This document shows positions 16,258-24,099 of a DNA stretch of 50,954 nucleotides, one piece after another. Origin of the DNA: an uncultured Lachnospiraceae bacterium. Its GTDB lineage: Bacteria > Bacillota > Clostridia > Lachnospirales > Lachnospiraceae. Positions within the stretch are counted from its first letter, which is position 1, and each line of letters opens with the position of its first letter. The notes beneath the pieces are model-generated. The model had not been told where the DNA came from and did no database searches. It saw only the letters and a list, made by a program, of their open reading frames with translations. Location: contig CAJTKU010000020.1 in NCBI GenBank assembly GCA_910577015.1, forward strand, positions 1 to 50,954, written 5' to 3'. The translations under genes were made by a program, and so were the position numbers.

Positions 16258-16452
16258 CCTGGGTCTCTGCATTCTGCATGGCGGCAGCCCGGACGTGCAT
16301 TTGTTCCAACAGGACACGCTTTCGCTCGGGTAAAAACACAGCGGTACGTAGGATGTCAAAGGACGACATCCAAGTACCGGTGTTTTTACACGGTCCTTTT
16401 TGGAATCAAATGCACGTCCGGGCTGCCGCCATGCAGAATGCGGAGATTCAGG
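16258..16452. repeat. Giant 195-bp nested hairpin in the divergent glyA/lipid-kinase gap
   Basis: A 35-bp perfect inverted repeat (16269-16303 with 16407-16441) is extended outward to 16258/16452 with few wobbles. Inside are further perfect stems: GTAAAAACAC/GTGTTTTTAC (16330-16339, 16380-16389), CGGTAC/GTACCG and GGATGTC/GACATCC around a 7-nt loop. The whole segment can fold into one rod. It lies outside both flanking promoters, so it is not a leader of either gene. No coding pattern is seen on either strand. Confidence 0.85.
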
Positions 16453-16486
16453 CGCCCTGATATAAACACCGAAGGGCGGGACGGGG

Positions 16487-16515
16487 TTTACTTTTTTTAA
16501 ATCCGCTGGTACAAT
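16487..16515 (+). promoter_or_regulatory. Promoter of the lipid kinase gene
   Basis: -35 TTTACT, a 17-bp spacer, extended -10 TGG-TACAAT, about 58 bp before the start codon. Confidence 0.65.
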
Positions 16516-16572
16516 AAAACCGTATGAACTCAGGCTGGCTTTACTAAGGAAAATATGACAGGGGGATAATTT

Positions 16573-17526
16573 ATGTATCATATTATTGTCAATCCCGCCT
16601 CACGCTCGGGACGGGGCAGGCAAATCTGGAAAACCATTATCAAACCGGCCCTTTCAGAAAAAAATATTGAGTATCAGGTTTATTTTTCAGAGCAGGAAGG
16701 CGATGTTACCGAATTTGCAAGACAGATTACGTCTTCTTTTGACGCCGGGAACGACGGCAAAGCCCTCTGCCATCTGATTCTTTTGGGCGGTGACGGCACC
16801 GTAAACGAGGCCTTGCAGGGTATTTCCTCATTTGAGCGCGTCGTGATTGGCTATATCCCTACCGGCTCAAGCAACGATTTGGCAAGGGATATGGGTATCG
16901 CCAAAAAACCGCTGGAAGCCCTGGAGCGCATCCTTACAGCCCAACACCATATGGAATCCGCTGTCAGGCTGATGGACAGGGGTATGGTACATACCAAAAA
17001 TGCAGAACGTTCCTTTGCCGTCAGCTGCGGAATTGGTTTTGACGCAGCCGTCTGTGAAGAGGCCATGCATTCTAGGATAAAGGACACCTTAAACCGGCTC
17101 AGACTCGGAAAGCTTACCTATCTGGGCATCGCCATTAAGCAGTTGTTTGCGGCAAAGCCCGTTTCCTGCACTTTATATTTGGATGACAAGGAACCTGTAC
17201 ACATCAAAAGAATCCTGTTTGCCGCCTTTATGAACCATCGGTTTGAGGGAGGCGGTTTTAAGTTCTGTCCAACTGCTGACTACGCTGACGGCGTATTTGA
17301 TTTGTGCGTGGTCGGCAACCTGCCGAGACTGCTGATTCTTTTTGCGCTTCCGACCGCCTTTTTCGGGAAACATTTTATTTTTCCCGGCGTCACCCACTAC
17401 CGTGCAAAGCATATCCGAGTAGAGACCAGTGCGCCTCTCTGGCTGCATACGGACGGGGAAGTCCACGAAAAAACTGCGCGTCTTGAGATGTCCTGCGCGC
17501 AGCGTGATATCAGGTTCATTGTCTAA
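16573..17526 (+). CDS. Diacylglycerol kinase family lipid kinase (YegS/BmrU type)
   Basis: A 317-residue soluble or membrane-associated kinase. It begins MYHIIVNPASRSGRG (NPxSG entry), has the nucleotide motif LLGGDGTVNEALQG near residue 76, then GYIPTGSSNDLARDMGI, all diagnostic of the DAGK catalytic domain. The C-terminal half has the beta-sandwich ending L-H-T-D-G-E. The family phosphorylates diacylglycerol or related lipids to recycle them into phospholipid. GGGGG stands 7 bp before the ATG. It is divergent from glyA and upstream of a PAP2 phosphatase gene, a plausible functional counterpart in lipid phosphate turnover. Confidence 0.93.
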   Translation: MYHIIVNPASRSGRGRQIWKTIIKPALSEKNIEYQVYFSEQEGDVTEFARQITSSFDAGNDGKALCHLILLGGDGTVNEALQGISSFERVVIGYIPTGSSNDLARDMGIAKKPLEALERILTAQHHMESAVRLMDRGMVHTKNAERSFAVSCGIGFDAAVCEEAMHSRIKDTLNRLRLGKLTYLGIAIKQLFAAKPVSCTLYLDDKEPVHIKRILFAAFMNHRFEGGGFKFCPTADYADGVFDLCVVGNLPRLLILFALPTAFFGKHFIFPGVTHYRAKHIRVETSAPLWLHTDGEVHEKTARLEMSCAQRDIRFIV

Positions 17527-17565
17527 AGATTTTCTTAATAATTTTTAAAAGATAAAAAAAAGGGA

Positions 17566-17593
17566 TTGCAATTTCAAAAAAGTCTGCTATATT
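17566..17593 (+). promoter_or_regulatory. Possible promoter of the PAP2 gene
   Basis: -35 TTGCAA, a 16-bp spacer, -10 TATATT, about 68 bp before the GTG start chosen below. Confidence 0.5.
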
Positions 17594-17661
17594 TGATGTG
17601 TAAATGGACAGTATATTTTCAGATGCTTACATTGCAGCAGCTTATGATGGGAGTCTTTATT

Positions 17662-18348
17662 GTGAAAAAATTTAAAATGTTTTACGAAAACTATCGTCAT
17701 GCGATTCCTCTTATTATTTATGGAATCATTTACATGACATGGTTCTGCCACTTGGAAAAGACAGTGACAAAGCAGTACACTGTGATACACATGGCAATGG
17801 ATGATTACATTCCCTTTTGTGAATTTTTTATTGTTCCGTATTTTTTGTGGTTTGTATATGTCGCCGCCGTGGTTCTGTTTTTCTTCTTCAAGGACAAAAC
17901 CGATTACTACAAAACCTGTGTTTTCCTTTTTACAGGCATGACCATTTTCCTGATAATTTCAACGCTTTGGCCAAACGGTCATCATTTACGGCCGTATATG
18001 ATGCCCCGCGACAATATTTTCAGCCATATGGTTCAGGCGCTGTACAGGACGGATACGCCGACCAACCTCTGGCCCAGCATTCATGTGTACAATTCCCTGG
18101 GCGCGCACATTGCCATTGCTAAGAGCAAACATTTTGAAAACAAAAAAGGGATTAAAGCTGCCTCCTTTATACTGGCGGTTTCCATAATCCTTTCAACCAT
18201 GTTTTTAAAACAACATTCTTTATTTGATGTATTGACAGCATTTGTGCTGGCTGGTATAATGTATATAGTCGTATATCGATACGACTTGGTTCTGGCAATT
18301 AGAAATATTTTACATCCGGATGATAATTCCAGAACTCAGGTTGGGTGA
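17662..18348 (+). CDS. PAP2 superfamily membrane phosphatase
   Basis: A 228-residue membrane protein with about six hydrophobic segments. The PAP2 motifs are present in the last third: N-L-W-P-S-I-H-V-Y-N-S-L-G (PSxH...S) and K-Q-H-S-L-F-D-V (distal His/Asp). The family removes phosphate from lipid phosphates, or transfers it in inositol phospholipid synthases. I chose GTG at 17662 (MKKFKMFYENYRHAIPL) because GGGAG lies 8 bp upstream. The frame is open to an ATG at 17566, but that ATG lies in the -35 region of the likely promoter and the added residues do not look conserved. It ends just before a terminator. Confidence 0.85.
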   Translation: MKKFKMFYENYRHAIPLIIYGIIYMTWFCHLEKTVTKQYTVIHMAMDDYIPFCEFFIVPYFLWFVYVAAVVLFFFFKDKTDYYKTCVFLFTGMTIFLIISTLWPNGHHLRPYMMPRDNIFSHMVQALYRTDTPTNLWPSIHVYNSLGAHIAIAKSKHFENKKGIKAASFILAVSIILSTMFLKQHSLFDVLTAFVLAGIMYIVVYRYDLVLAIRNILHPDDNSRTQVG

Positions 18349-18391
18349 AAGTCCCAACATAGCAATTCATTGCTGAATTCCTATTATGAAG

Positions 18392-18424
18392 GCCACGAGA
18401 TACCCCCTATGTCTCGTGGCTTTC
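18392..18424 (+). terminator. Terminator after the PAP2 gene
   Basis: The 9-bp perfect arms GCCACGAGA and TCTCGTGGC enclose an 11-nt loop and are followed by TTTCGTC. The 18349-18390 stretch ahead also contains GTTGGG-TGAAAGT-CCCAAC, a short hairpin. The remaining 140 bp to 18565 show no gene. Confidence 0.6.
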
Positions 18425-18565
18425 GTCATGTCTGATTTTATTGAACTGTCTGTCAGTAACGCACCACTATGGGCCATTTCGTTGCATTAAACGGAAGATA
18501 CTTGGACTTAGATTCCGCTCCGCAAGCCTGCATGGTGATACATATGCTGGAATCGCTGTTTTTTC

Positions 18566-19267
18566 CTACTGCAAGGACCCTGCCTGCCCTCCGGTTCGCA
18601 TCGGCACATCGCTATAGGTATGCCATCCTTCGATGTTCCAGAAAAAATAGTTTACCGTACATCCATCCTCCCCAACATGCTCCACTATGATGTCATCCTT
18701 TTCTTCCGTCAGGGAAACCCGATACCAATTGTCATGCTCAATGGCTGGGTAATAAAGGGCAATGCCAATTCCCCGTTCCTCCTCCGGCAGGTCAAATACT
18801 TTTTTCTCTTTGTCATCAAGTAATTCATACTCAGCCTCTATCTCACGCAGACTTTCCAACAGTCTTCCCTCTTCAAGCGCCTGCGCAAAATACTCTGCAA
18901 TTTCAACAGGAATAATATTATCATTTACTTGGGAAAAGAAAACAAAAGACAAGTCCATTCTGTCAAAAAAGTCATTAGTTTCCCCATTATCCATTCCATC
19001 CCAGTATGCCTGCATCGTTTCCTCTTTTTTATTCCAAATAAAAGAAGAGATTTCCTCCATCAGAGGCTGCACACCACAAGACAGCCCATCAAAAGATGCT
19101 GCCGCCCCCATGACAGCCGGTACGCCCCCTCCTCCCGCAAGACAGGGTTCCGGTGTTTTTTTTTCTTCTTTATATACACCTGACCGGCAGCCCGTCCCTG
19201 TCATTGCCAATACCATTGCCATGACAAATATACATACCCAAAGCCGTCTCCTTCTTTTATCCTTCAT
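18566..19267 (-). CDS. Putative lipoprotein of unknown function
   Basis: A 233-residue exported protein: basic start MKDKRRRRL, hydrophobic core VCIFVMAMVLAM and lipobox T-G-T-G-C, Cys at about residue 27. The mature region is acidic, with a Gly-rich patch just after the lipobox (L-A-G-G-G-G-V-P). The last third (W-Y-R-V-S-L-T-E-E-K-D-D-I-I-V-E-H-V) looks like beta strands. No family recognised. It follows the GT2 gene by 25 bp and is the last gene of that series. Confidence 0.7.
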   Translation of the reverse strand: MKDKRRRRLWVCIFVMAMVLAMTGTGCRSGVYKEEKKTPEPCLAGGGGVPAVMGAAASFDGLSCGVQPLMEEISSFIWNKKEETMQAYWDGMDNGETNDFFDRMDLSFVFFSQVNDNIIPVEIAEYFAQALEEGRLLESLREIEAEYELLDDKEKKVFDLPEEERGIGIALYYPAIEHDNWYRVSLTEEKDDIIVEHVGEDGCTVNYFFWNIEGWHTYSDVPMRTGGQAGSLQ

Positions 19268-19292
19268 TGCTGTTAATCCTTTCCCGTATCTT

Positions 19293-20321
19293 TCAGTTAA
19301 AATTAAAAATTTTCTGACAGATACGGTAGCCCTCCACCGATATCTTCCTTCCGCCCCTGCCCGGCAGGTTCATAGCGCCTCCCATAATGCCGTTTCGCAT
19401 CCAGAGATATAAAAGCTTGTCCTTTTGTTTCAGATACTTCCATAATTCCTTTTTCACGCCCAGATGTTCCTCGGTCCCGGAGCGGATACATAATATGGAA
19501 GAAACCGTCATGATGATTTCAAGGTAATTGCGCATGTACTGGCGGCGTCTTTTCGTCTGCATAATCTCCTGTTTGTTGTCCACGTAATAGTCAATCATCA
19601 TCTTATTGACTTTTATCTGCTGGTCCAGCCTGGATATCATGACGCCTTCATTGACCGACTGGTCTGCACGGCCGATATAGTACCTGTAAAAATTCACGTC
19701 CAGATAATACATGTTCTCCACATGGAGAAGCGGTTCAAACACATAAAGGTTGTCCACATAAAAAGTATGCTCCGGCAGCTTAAGCCCGCTGTCTTTTAAA
19801 AGCTTTGTCCTGAAAATAACGGAGTGCATCAGAATATAGTGTCCTTTTGAAAAATGCCGGCAGTCCGACCATGTAAACAGTTTGTCCTTCGGGAGAATAT
19901 GGCGGTAGTGCATCACCTTCTTGCGCTTCTCGCCTTCTTTTTCATAAACAAAATTGCTGACAAGCATATCTAAGGACTTTCCGCCCTCAGCCATGGTGCG
20001 CAGGGTATCCAGAATCTGCTTGTAGGCTTCTTCCTGTACCCAGTCGTCGCTGTCTACCACCTTAAAATACAATCCGCTGGCATTTTCTATCCCGGTATTC
20101 ACCGCAGAGCCATGCCCGCCGTTTTGTTTATGGATTGCCCGAACAATGCCGGGATACTCCTCTTCATACCTGTCGGCAATTTCCGCTGTGTCATCCTTTG
20201 TTGAGCCGTCATCTATAATGAGAATTTCGACGTCCTCCCCGCCGGGCAGCAGGGAATTGATACATTTCTTCATGTATGCCGCCGAATTATAACAAGGTAT
20301 TGCTATGGATAACAGTTTCAT
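19293..20321 (-). CDS. Family 2 glycosyltransferase
   Basis: A 342-residue GT-A fold transferase. LSIAIPCYNSAAYMKKCINS opens the domain, I-L-I-I-D-D-G-S-T-K-D binds the nucleotide, N-G-G-H-G-S-A-V-N-T-G is the conserved loop, and V-D-S-D-D near residue 94 is the metal-binding DxD-type motif. The C-terminal half lacks membrane helices and is basic. It would transfer a sugar to a glycan or lipid acceptor; the acceptor is not evident, and no polysaccharide cluster surrounds it. It lies 20 bp after the SfsA-MutY gene. Confidence 0.9.
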   Translation of the reverse strand: MKLLSIAIPCYNSAAYMKKCINSLLPGGEDVEILIIDDGSTKDDTAEIADRYEEEYPGIVRAIHKQNGGHGSAVNTGIENASGLYFKVVDSDDWVQEEAYKQILDTLRTMAEGGKSLDMLVSNFVYEKEGEKRKKVMHYRHILPKDKLFTWSDCRHFSKGHYILMHSVIFRTKLLKDSGLKLPEHTFYVDNLYVFEPLLHVENMYYLDVNFYRYYIGRADQSVNEGVMISRLDQQIKVNKMMIDYYVDNKQEIMQTKRRRQYMRNYLEIIMTVSSILCIRSGTEEHLGVKKELWKYLKQKDKLLYLWMRNGIMGGAMNLPGRGGRKISVEGYRICQKIFNFN

Positions 20322-20341
20322 ATTTCCTCCAATCCGCCGTC

Positions 20342-22171
20342 TTAACGGCTTTCCTTCGTCAGGTGCTTTTCATTCCCCAACCTTATATTTAAATAACCTG
20401 TATACGCCGCAAACGCAGACGGAACAGGATACTTTTCCTCCGTTTCGGCAGCTCCGGCAAAAATCCAGTCCTCCTGCAAAAGCCGCTCATTTTTCGGTGC
20501 AAGTTCATCCACCCTTACCATATATCCCCGCATGTGCCATTCCTTATGTGTAAATATATGCTTCGCCTCCTGAAGCGGCACAATACGCAGTATCTTAAGG
20601 CCTCTTTCCTCCAGCCAGCTTTGCACTTCTTCTGCCGTCTTGTGTCCCTCTATGGTGGGAAATTCATACATGCCCGCCAGCAATCCCTTTTGGGGGCGTC
20701 TGTGGAGCGCAGCCTTATTCTCATCCTGGATGACGAGAACGGTCTTTTCTTCTATACGGCGTTTCTTTTTGCTGCTTTTCTTCGGATATTCAGCCTGCAC
20801 GCCATCCGCTTTTGCCATGCAGATATCCGCAAGGGGACAGCGTTCACAATGCGGCGTACCGTTGGGAATGCATACCATGGCGCCGATTTCCATCATGGCC
20901 TGATTAAAATCTCCCGGCCTGTCAGGAAGCGCCAAAAGAAGCTCCTCTTCCATCCTCTTTTTTACTTTCGGAAGCAGTATATCCTCATCGCGCCGGCAGA
21001 TTCTTGAAACCACCCTGAGCACGTTGCCGTCCACTGCCGGAACCCGCTTTCCGAACGCGATGGAGGCAATGGCGCCCGCCGTATAACTCCCGATTCCCTT
21101 TAACCTGCAAAGCTCCTCATACTCTGACGGCATCTCGCCGTTATACTCCGTCATAATCTGCCGCGCAGCTTCTTGCAGGTTCCTTGCACGGTTGTAATAT
21201 CCAAGTCCTTCCCACAGCTTCAAAAGCGCCTCCTCCGGCGCTCCTGCAAGGCTTTCCACATCGGGAAGCGCTTCCATGAACCTTTCAAAATATGGCTTTA
21301 CCGCTTCCACCCTTGTCTGTTGCAGCATAATTTCAGATACCCATACCCGGTAGGGCGTCGGCTCTTCCCTCCACGGAAGAACACGTCTGTTGCTATCATA
21401 CCACTTTAAAAGGGGTTTGGAAATATCCTCCAGACATCCCTTTCTTAATTTTCTCTTAGCTTCCGGTAAATTCTTTCCAAATGCCTCTTCCTCAAGCCGT
21501 ACCTTTACGGGATTGTGTAACTCCATTCCCTCTGCCTCCACCAGACAGTCATAAGCAAGGATACGGACGCCGGCCTCCTTCGCTTTTTGCAGCGCCTCCG
21601 CAAAGGCAGGGTGTGTTGCCCTGTTCGGTGTAAAATAATCCACTCCCTGCATCTGTACCACAAAAAGCAGGTAAGCCTCATACCCCTCTTTTTTTGCGGC
21701 AATGAGTTCCTCCACATGTCTGACGGCGCGTTCGGAAGGCGCGTCGGGAAACAGAACCACATTTTCCGTCTCCAAGGTAACTCCCTTGACCTCCATAAAG
21801 ATTTTTCTGTCACCGGCTTCTATATAAAAATCAAACCGGGAACTGCCGTACCTGGTCTCCGGACGCACCAAAGACAGGTCCGGAAAAAGCAGCTTTTTAT
21901 AAAGCCACTCCTCCACAGCCCTGTTCGGCGCCTGTGAATCCATATTAATCATTCGTCCGTTCTTTTCCACGGCAACCAAATCATACGCCGTTGCCCTCGC
22001 CGGATTACTGCTTTTTTCCAGATAAACGTCCGCATGCTCCACAAGCAGCTCTGCGCATCTGCCTGTGTTTTTTACATGGACGGTTTCCTTCCTTCCGGCC
22101 ATATCCACGTAGGCAATAAACCTGTTAGGACGCTCCAGAAAAGATGCCTTGACTATATTATGATACTTCAT
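20342..22171 (-). CDS. SfsA-MutY fusion: DNA-binding/nuclease-like domain plus A/G-specific adenine glycosylase
   Basis: One continuous 609-residue frame joins two proteins that are normally separate. Residues 1 to about 230 are SfsA (FLERPNRFIAYVDM, HVKNTGRCAELL, Y-D-L-V-A-V-E, SRFDFYI, E-V-K-G-V-T-L, F-P-D-A-P-S-E-R). Residues about 245-600 are MutY: LPWREEPTPYRVWVSEIMLQ, helix-hairpin-helix LKGIGSYTAGAIASIAFG, catalytic Asp in VPAVDGNVLRV, and four Cys (C-x7-C-x2-C-x5-C) for a 4Fe-4S cluster. A NUDIX-like C-terminal domain for 8-oxoG recognition follows (LHRRPQKGLLAGMYEFP). MutY removes adenine opposite 8-oxoguanine. It overlaps the upstream nucleotidase gene by 14 bp. Confidence 0.93.
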   Translation of the reverse strand: MKYHNIVKASFLERPNRFIAYVDMAGRKETVHVKNTGRCAELLVEHADVYLEKSSNPARATAYDLVAVEKNGRMINMDSQAPNRAVEEWLYKKLLFPDLSLVRPETRYGSSRFDFYIEAGDRKIFMEVKGVTLETENVVLFPDAPSERAVRHVEELIAAKKEGYEAYLLFVVQMQGVDYFTPNRATHPAFAEALQKAKEAGVRILAYDCLVEAEGMELHNPVKVRLEEEAFGKNLPEAKRKLRKGCLEDISKPLLKWYDSNRRVLPWREEPTPYRVWVSEIMLQQTRVEAVKPYFERFMEALPDVESLAGAPEEALLKLWEGLGYYNRARNLQEAARQIMTEYNGEMPSEYEELCRLKGIGSYTAGAIASIAFGKRVPAVDGNVLRVVSRICRRDEDILLPKVKKRMEEELLLALPDRPGDFNQAMMEIGAMVCIPNGTPHCERCPLADICMAKADGVQAEYPKKSSKKKRRIEEKTVLVIQDENKAALHRRPQKGLLAGMYEFPTIEGHKTAEEVQSWLEERGLKILRIVPLQEAKHIFTHKEWHMRGYMVRVDELAPKNERLLQEDWIFAGAAETEEKYPVPSAFAAYTGYLNIRLGNEKHLTKESR

Positions 22172-23123
22172 TTATCCTTCTTTCCAGTCTGTATATATTG
22201 GAAGGCTTCCCTTCCCTGCTCCTTAAGGGAACCCGGGCGGCAGGAACCACCTCTGCCGCAAGGCTTGTATGGAGCGCCTGGTCATCAAAAAATATCTGCG
22301 CCCCGAAAGCCGACAATACTTCCCGTTTAGTAATGCCGCCCAGAAAAAACGCCTCGTCAATCCTGACATCCCATGAGCGCAGGGTCCGTATCACCCGCTC
22401 ATGGGCAGGCGCGCATCTGGCTGTCACAAGCGCCGTCCTGATGGGCGCGCTGCCGCCGTCAAATTCCTTTTGTAAATTGGACAAAAGCTTCAGGAAACGG
22501 GCAAAAGGGCCGGCATGGAGCGGCAGCGCCGCTTTTTCTTTTTCACTGCTTTCAAAAGCCTTCAAGCCCTGGCTGATATAAATCTGTTCCGCCTCGTCGG
22601 AAAACAAAACTGCGTCACCGTCAAAGGCAATCCTAATCTGTTCGCTTTCCCTGCCATAACCGCCAGCGTAATCCCTTATGCCTTCCCCGCAGATGACCCC
22701 GCCTGCAATCCCCGCGTCTATAGCTGCCTGCACATCCTCCTCGCAGGCAGACAGGTATAAATCCGTCTGAAACGCAGAAAGATAAGGAAGCAGGGACGCC
22801 CCGCTGGAAAAAACCGCCCGTGTGATATGCAGTCCGTAATACTCTATCGAATGGAAAATACGCAGGGAAATGTCGGGATTGTTTCTGGACATCAGGATAA
22901 CCTCCACCCTGTTTTCCTGCTCTGCGGGCACGTTCAGCCGCAGGAGCGCACGAACCAGGGAAAAACCCGGTCCCGGCTTTAAGATTTCATTCTCATGTTC
23001 TTTCTGATAGGCAGAATATGCCTCCACACCCTGTTCCTCAAATATTTTGTTTTCCGCGCTCAAGTCAAACAAAGCCCTTGTTGAAACGCCGATGACCAGT
23101 CTGTTTTCCAAGCTGTACGCCAT
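22158..23123 (-). CDS. Cytosolic 5'-nucleotidase (cN-I/NT5C1 family)
   Basis: A 321-residue protein matching bacterial 5'-nucleotidases of the cN-I type: start LVIGVSTRALFDLS with the D-x-S/T active-site region, V-E-V-I-L-M-S-R-N-N-P-D, RIAFDGDAVLFSDEAE, and FFLGGITKREVLSAFGAQIFFDD at the end. The haloacid dehalogenase-like catalytic aspartates are in the F-D-G-D and F-F-D-D segments. It hydrolyses nucleoside monophosphates. Translational overlap with sfsA-mutY (14 bp) suggests co-expression of nucleotide dephosphorylation and DNA repair functions, though the link may be only operonic. Confidence 0.86.
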   Translation of the reverse strand: MAYSLENRLVIGVSTRALFDLSAENKIFEEQGVEAYSAYQKEHENEILKPGPGFSLVRALLRLNVPAEQENRVEVILMSRNNPDISLRIFHSIEYYGLHITRAVFSSGASLLPYLSAFQTDLYLSACEEDVQAAIDAGIAGGVICGEGIRDYAGGYGRESEQIRIAFDGDAVLFSDEAEQIYISQGLKAFESSEKEKAALPLHAGPFARFLKLLSNLQKEFDGGSAPIRTALVTARCAPAHERVIRTLRSWDVRIDEAFFLGGITKREVLSAFGAQIFFDDQALHTSLAAEVVPAARVPLRSREGKPSNIYRLERRINEVS

Positions 23124-23156
23124 AGAACCCTCCTTCTCCCATGGCGCTGACGACGC

Positions 23157-23627
23157 TTATCTCAAACGGCTGCACTCATATCTGTCCAAAGTGGCAAGGC
23201 AGTTTTTCAAGCCTTGAAAACGCTCTTCCAGACTGCCCTCGGGCACCTCCACATCACTGGCAATGGCCATCGTGGTAATCATCTCATCGGTTATCCGATG
23301 CCGCAGCCCCACCAGGATATTCAGGCGCTCTTCATAAGTACCGGCATCCAGAAACTGAAGCACCATGGGGTCAATATTTAATTCTTCTTGCTCTTCTTTC
23401 TCCTGAAGTTCAAAACGGTATTCCTGCCCCGCATCAGGATACTTCTCCACATCCAGCCTTTCCGTAAAGCCGGCAAGGGGACGCGCATAAACCTTTGACT
23501 CCCCGTACATGGCCCGGTAGACCACCAGCTTTTCCCCTGTTTCGGAATGCTCCGCAACTGCCAGTACCTGATACAGATTGCCCTTAAAATGTTTGTAAAT
23601 TTCGTTTGGCTTTGGAATTTGGGACAT
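23157..23627 (-). CDS. DUF1653 domain protein
   Basis: A protein of about 156 residues beginning near MSQIPKPNEIYKHFKGNLYQ. The first 65 residues are the DUF1653 domain (I-Y-K-H-F-K-G-N-L-Y-Q-V-L-A-V-A-E-H-S-E, Y-R-A-M-Y-G, V-Y-A-R-P-L-A-G-F), a small beta-barrel fold of unknown role. The C-terminal helical part holds D-P-M-V-L-Q-F-L-D-A-G-T-Y-E-E-R, seen in clostridial relatives. The start is uncertain: ATG at 23627 fits the family, but a better-placed GG-rich site also precedes an ATG at 23651. It is 33 bp upstream of the nucleotidase gene and probably first in that operon. Confidence 0.8.
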   Translation of the reverse strand: MSQIPKPNEIYKHFKGNLYQVLAVAEHSETGEKLVVYRAMYGESKVYARPLAGFTERLDVEKYPDAGQEYRFELQEKEEQEELNIDPMVLQFLDAGTYEERLNILVGLRHRITDEMITTMAIASDVEVPEGSLEERFQGLKNCLATLDRYECSRLR

Positions 23628-23770
23628 GTTTATTACCTGTACCTTTCTCATTTTGCGCCTTGGCGCTTCCTTTATTATAATCCCAAATTCGTTTCTTGTC
23701 ATGCATTTCCTTTTTCCGGATTTACACGGCTTTACCGCTGTATAGGTTCAGTATATGTAAATAAGTGTCC

Positions 23771-23795
23771 AAAAAAACTCCCTTTGAAAAGGGAG
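23771..23795 (-). terminator. Rho-independent terminator facing the DUF1653 operon
   Basis: On the minus strand, CTCCCTTT pairs with AAAGGGAG around a 2-nt turn and is followed by seven T's, a textbook terminator. It ends transcripts coming from the giant hairpin region at 23825-24005. Confidence 0.85.
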
Positions 23796-23824
23796 CTATC
23801 TGGGTGGGAAAATTCATATTTAAA

Positions 23825-24005
23825 TTCCGGTCGGCAGGCGGCACAAAAAAATTGGCGCACTCCGTTGCACCTAGCATTCCAATGAGCCTCGGAAAACAAA
23901 AATCGTGTTCAGCAATGGCTTCCACGATTTTAGAGTCTCATTTCCATGGTGCAAAAGTCGTTTGCCAATTTTTTTGCGCCGGCTGCCTGGCTGGAGTTAC
24001 CGGAA
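23825..24005. repeat. Giant 181-bp nested hairpin between two terminators
   Basis: Successive paired segments: TTCCGGT/ACCGGAA (ends 23825 and 24005), AAAAAAATTGGC/GCCAATTTTTTT (23845-23856, 23964-23975), TTGCACC/GGTGCAA (23865, 23948), AATGAG/CTCATT, and AAAATCGTG/CACGATTTT (23899-23907, 23923-23931) around a 15-nt loop. It has no coding pattern and no visible sequence similarity to the hairpin at 16258-16452, but the same design and size. Confidence 0.8.
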
Positions 24006-24034
24006 AAGCTTCTTCTTACCTGAATCCAAATAGC

Positions 24035-24065
24035 AAAAAAGGCCGGCATATGCCGAGCCTTTTTT
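24035..24065 (-). terminator. Terminator after the two-component operon (bidirectional)
   Basis: AAAAAAGGC and GCCTTTTTT flank CGGCATATGCCG-like inner pairing; T tracts lie on both sides, so it can work on either strand. It is 35 bp past the stop of the anchored protein gene. Confidence 0.85.
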
Positions 24066-24099
24066 GTGGCTCCTGCCTGTTCAAAGATATTCGTAAGGA

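Noticed and set aside
16170..16258. Glycine or folate riboswitch upstream of glyA
   Set aside because: The promoter lies only about 40 bp before the start codon, leaving a leader too short for a known riboswitch; the large palindrome is upstream of the promoter.
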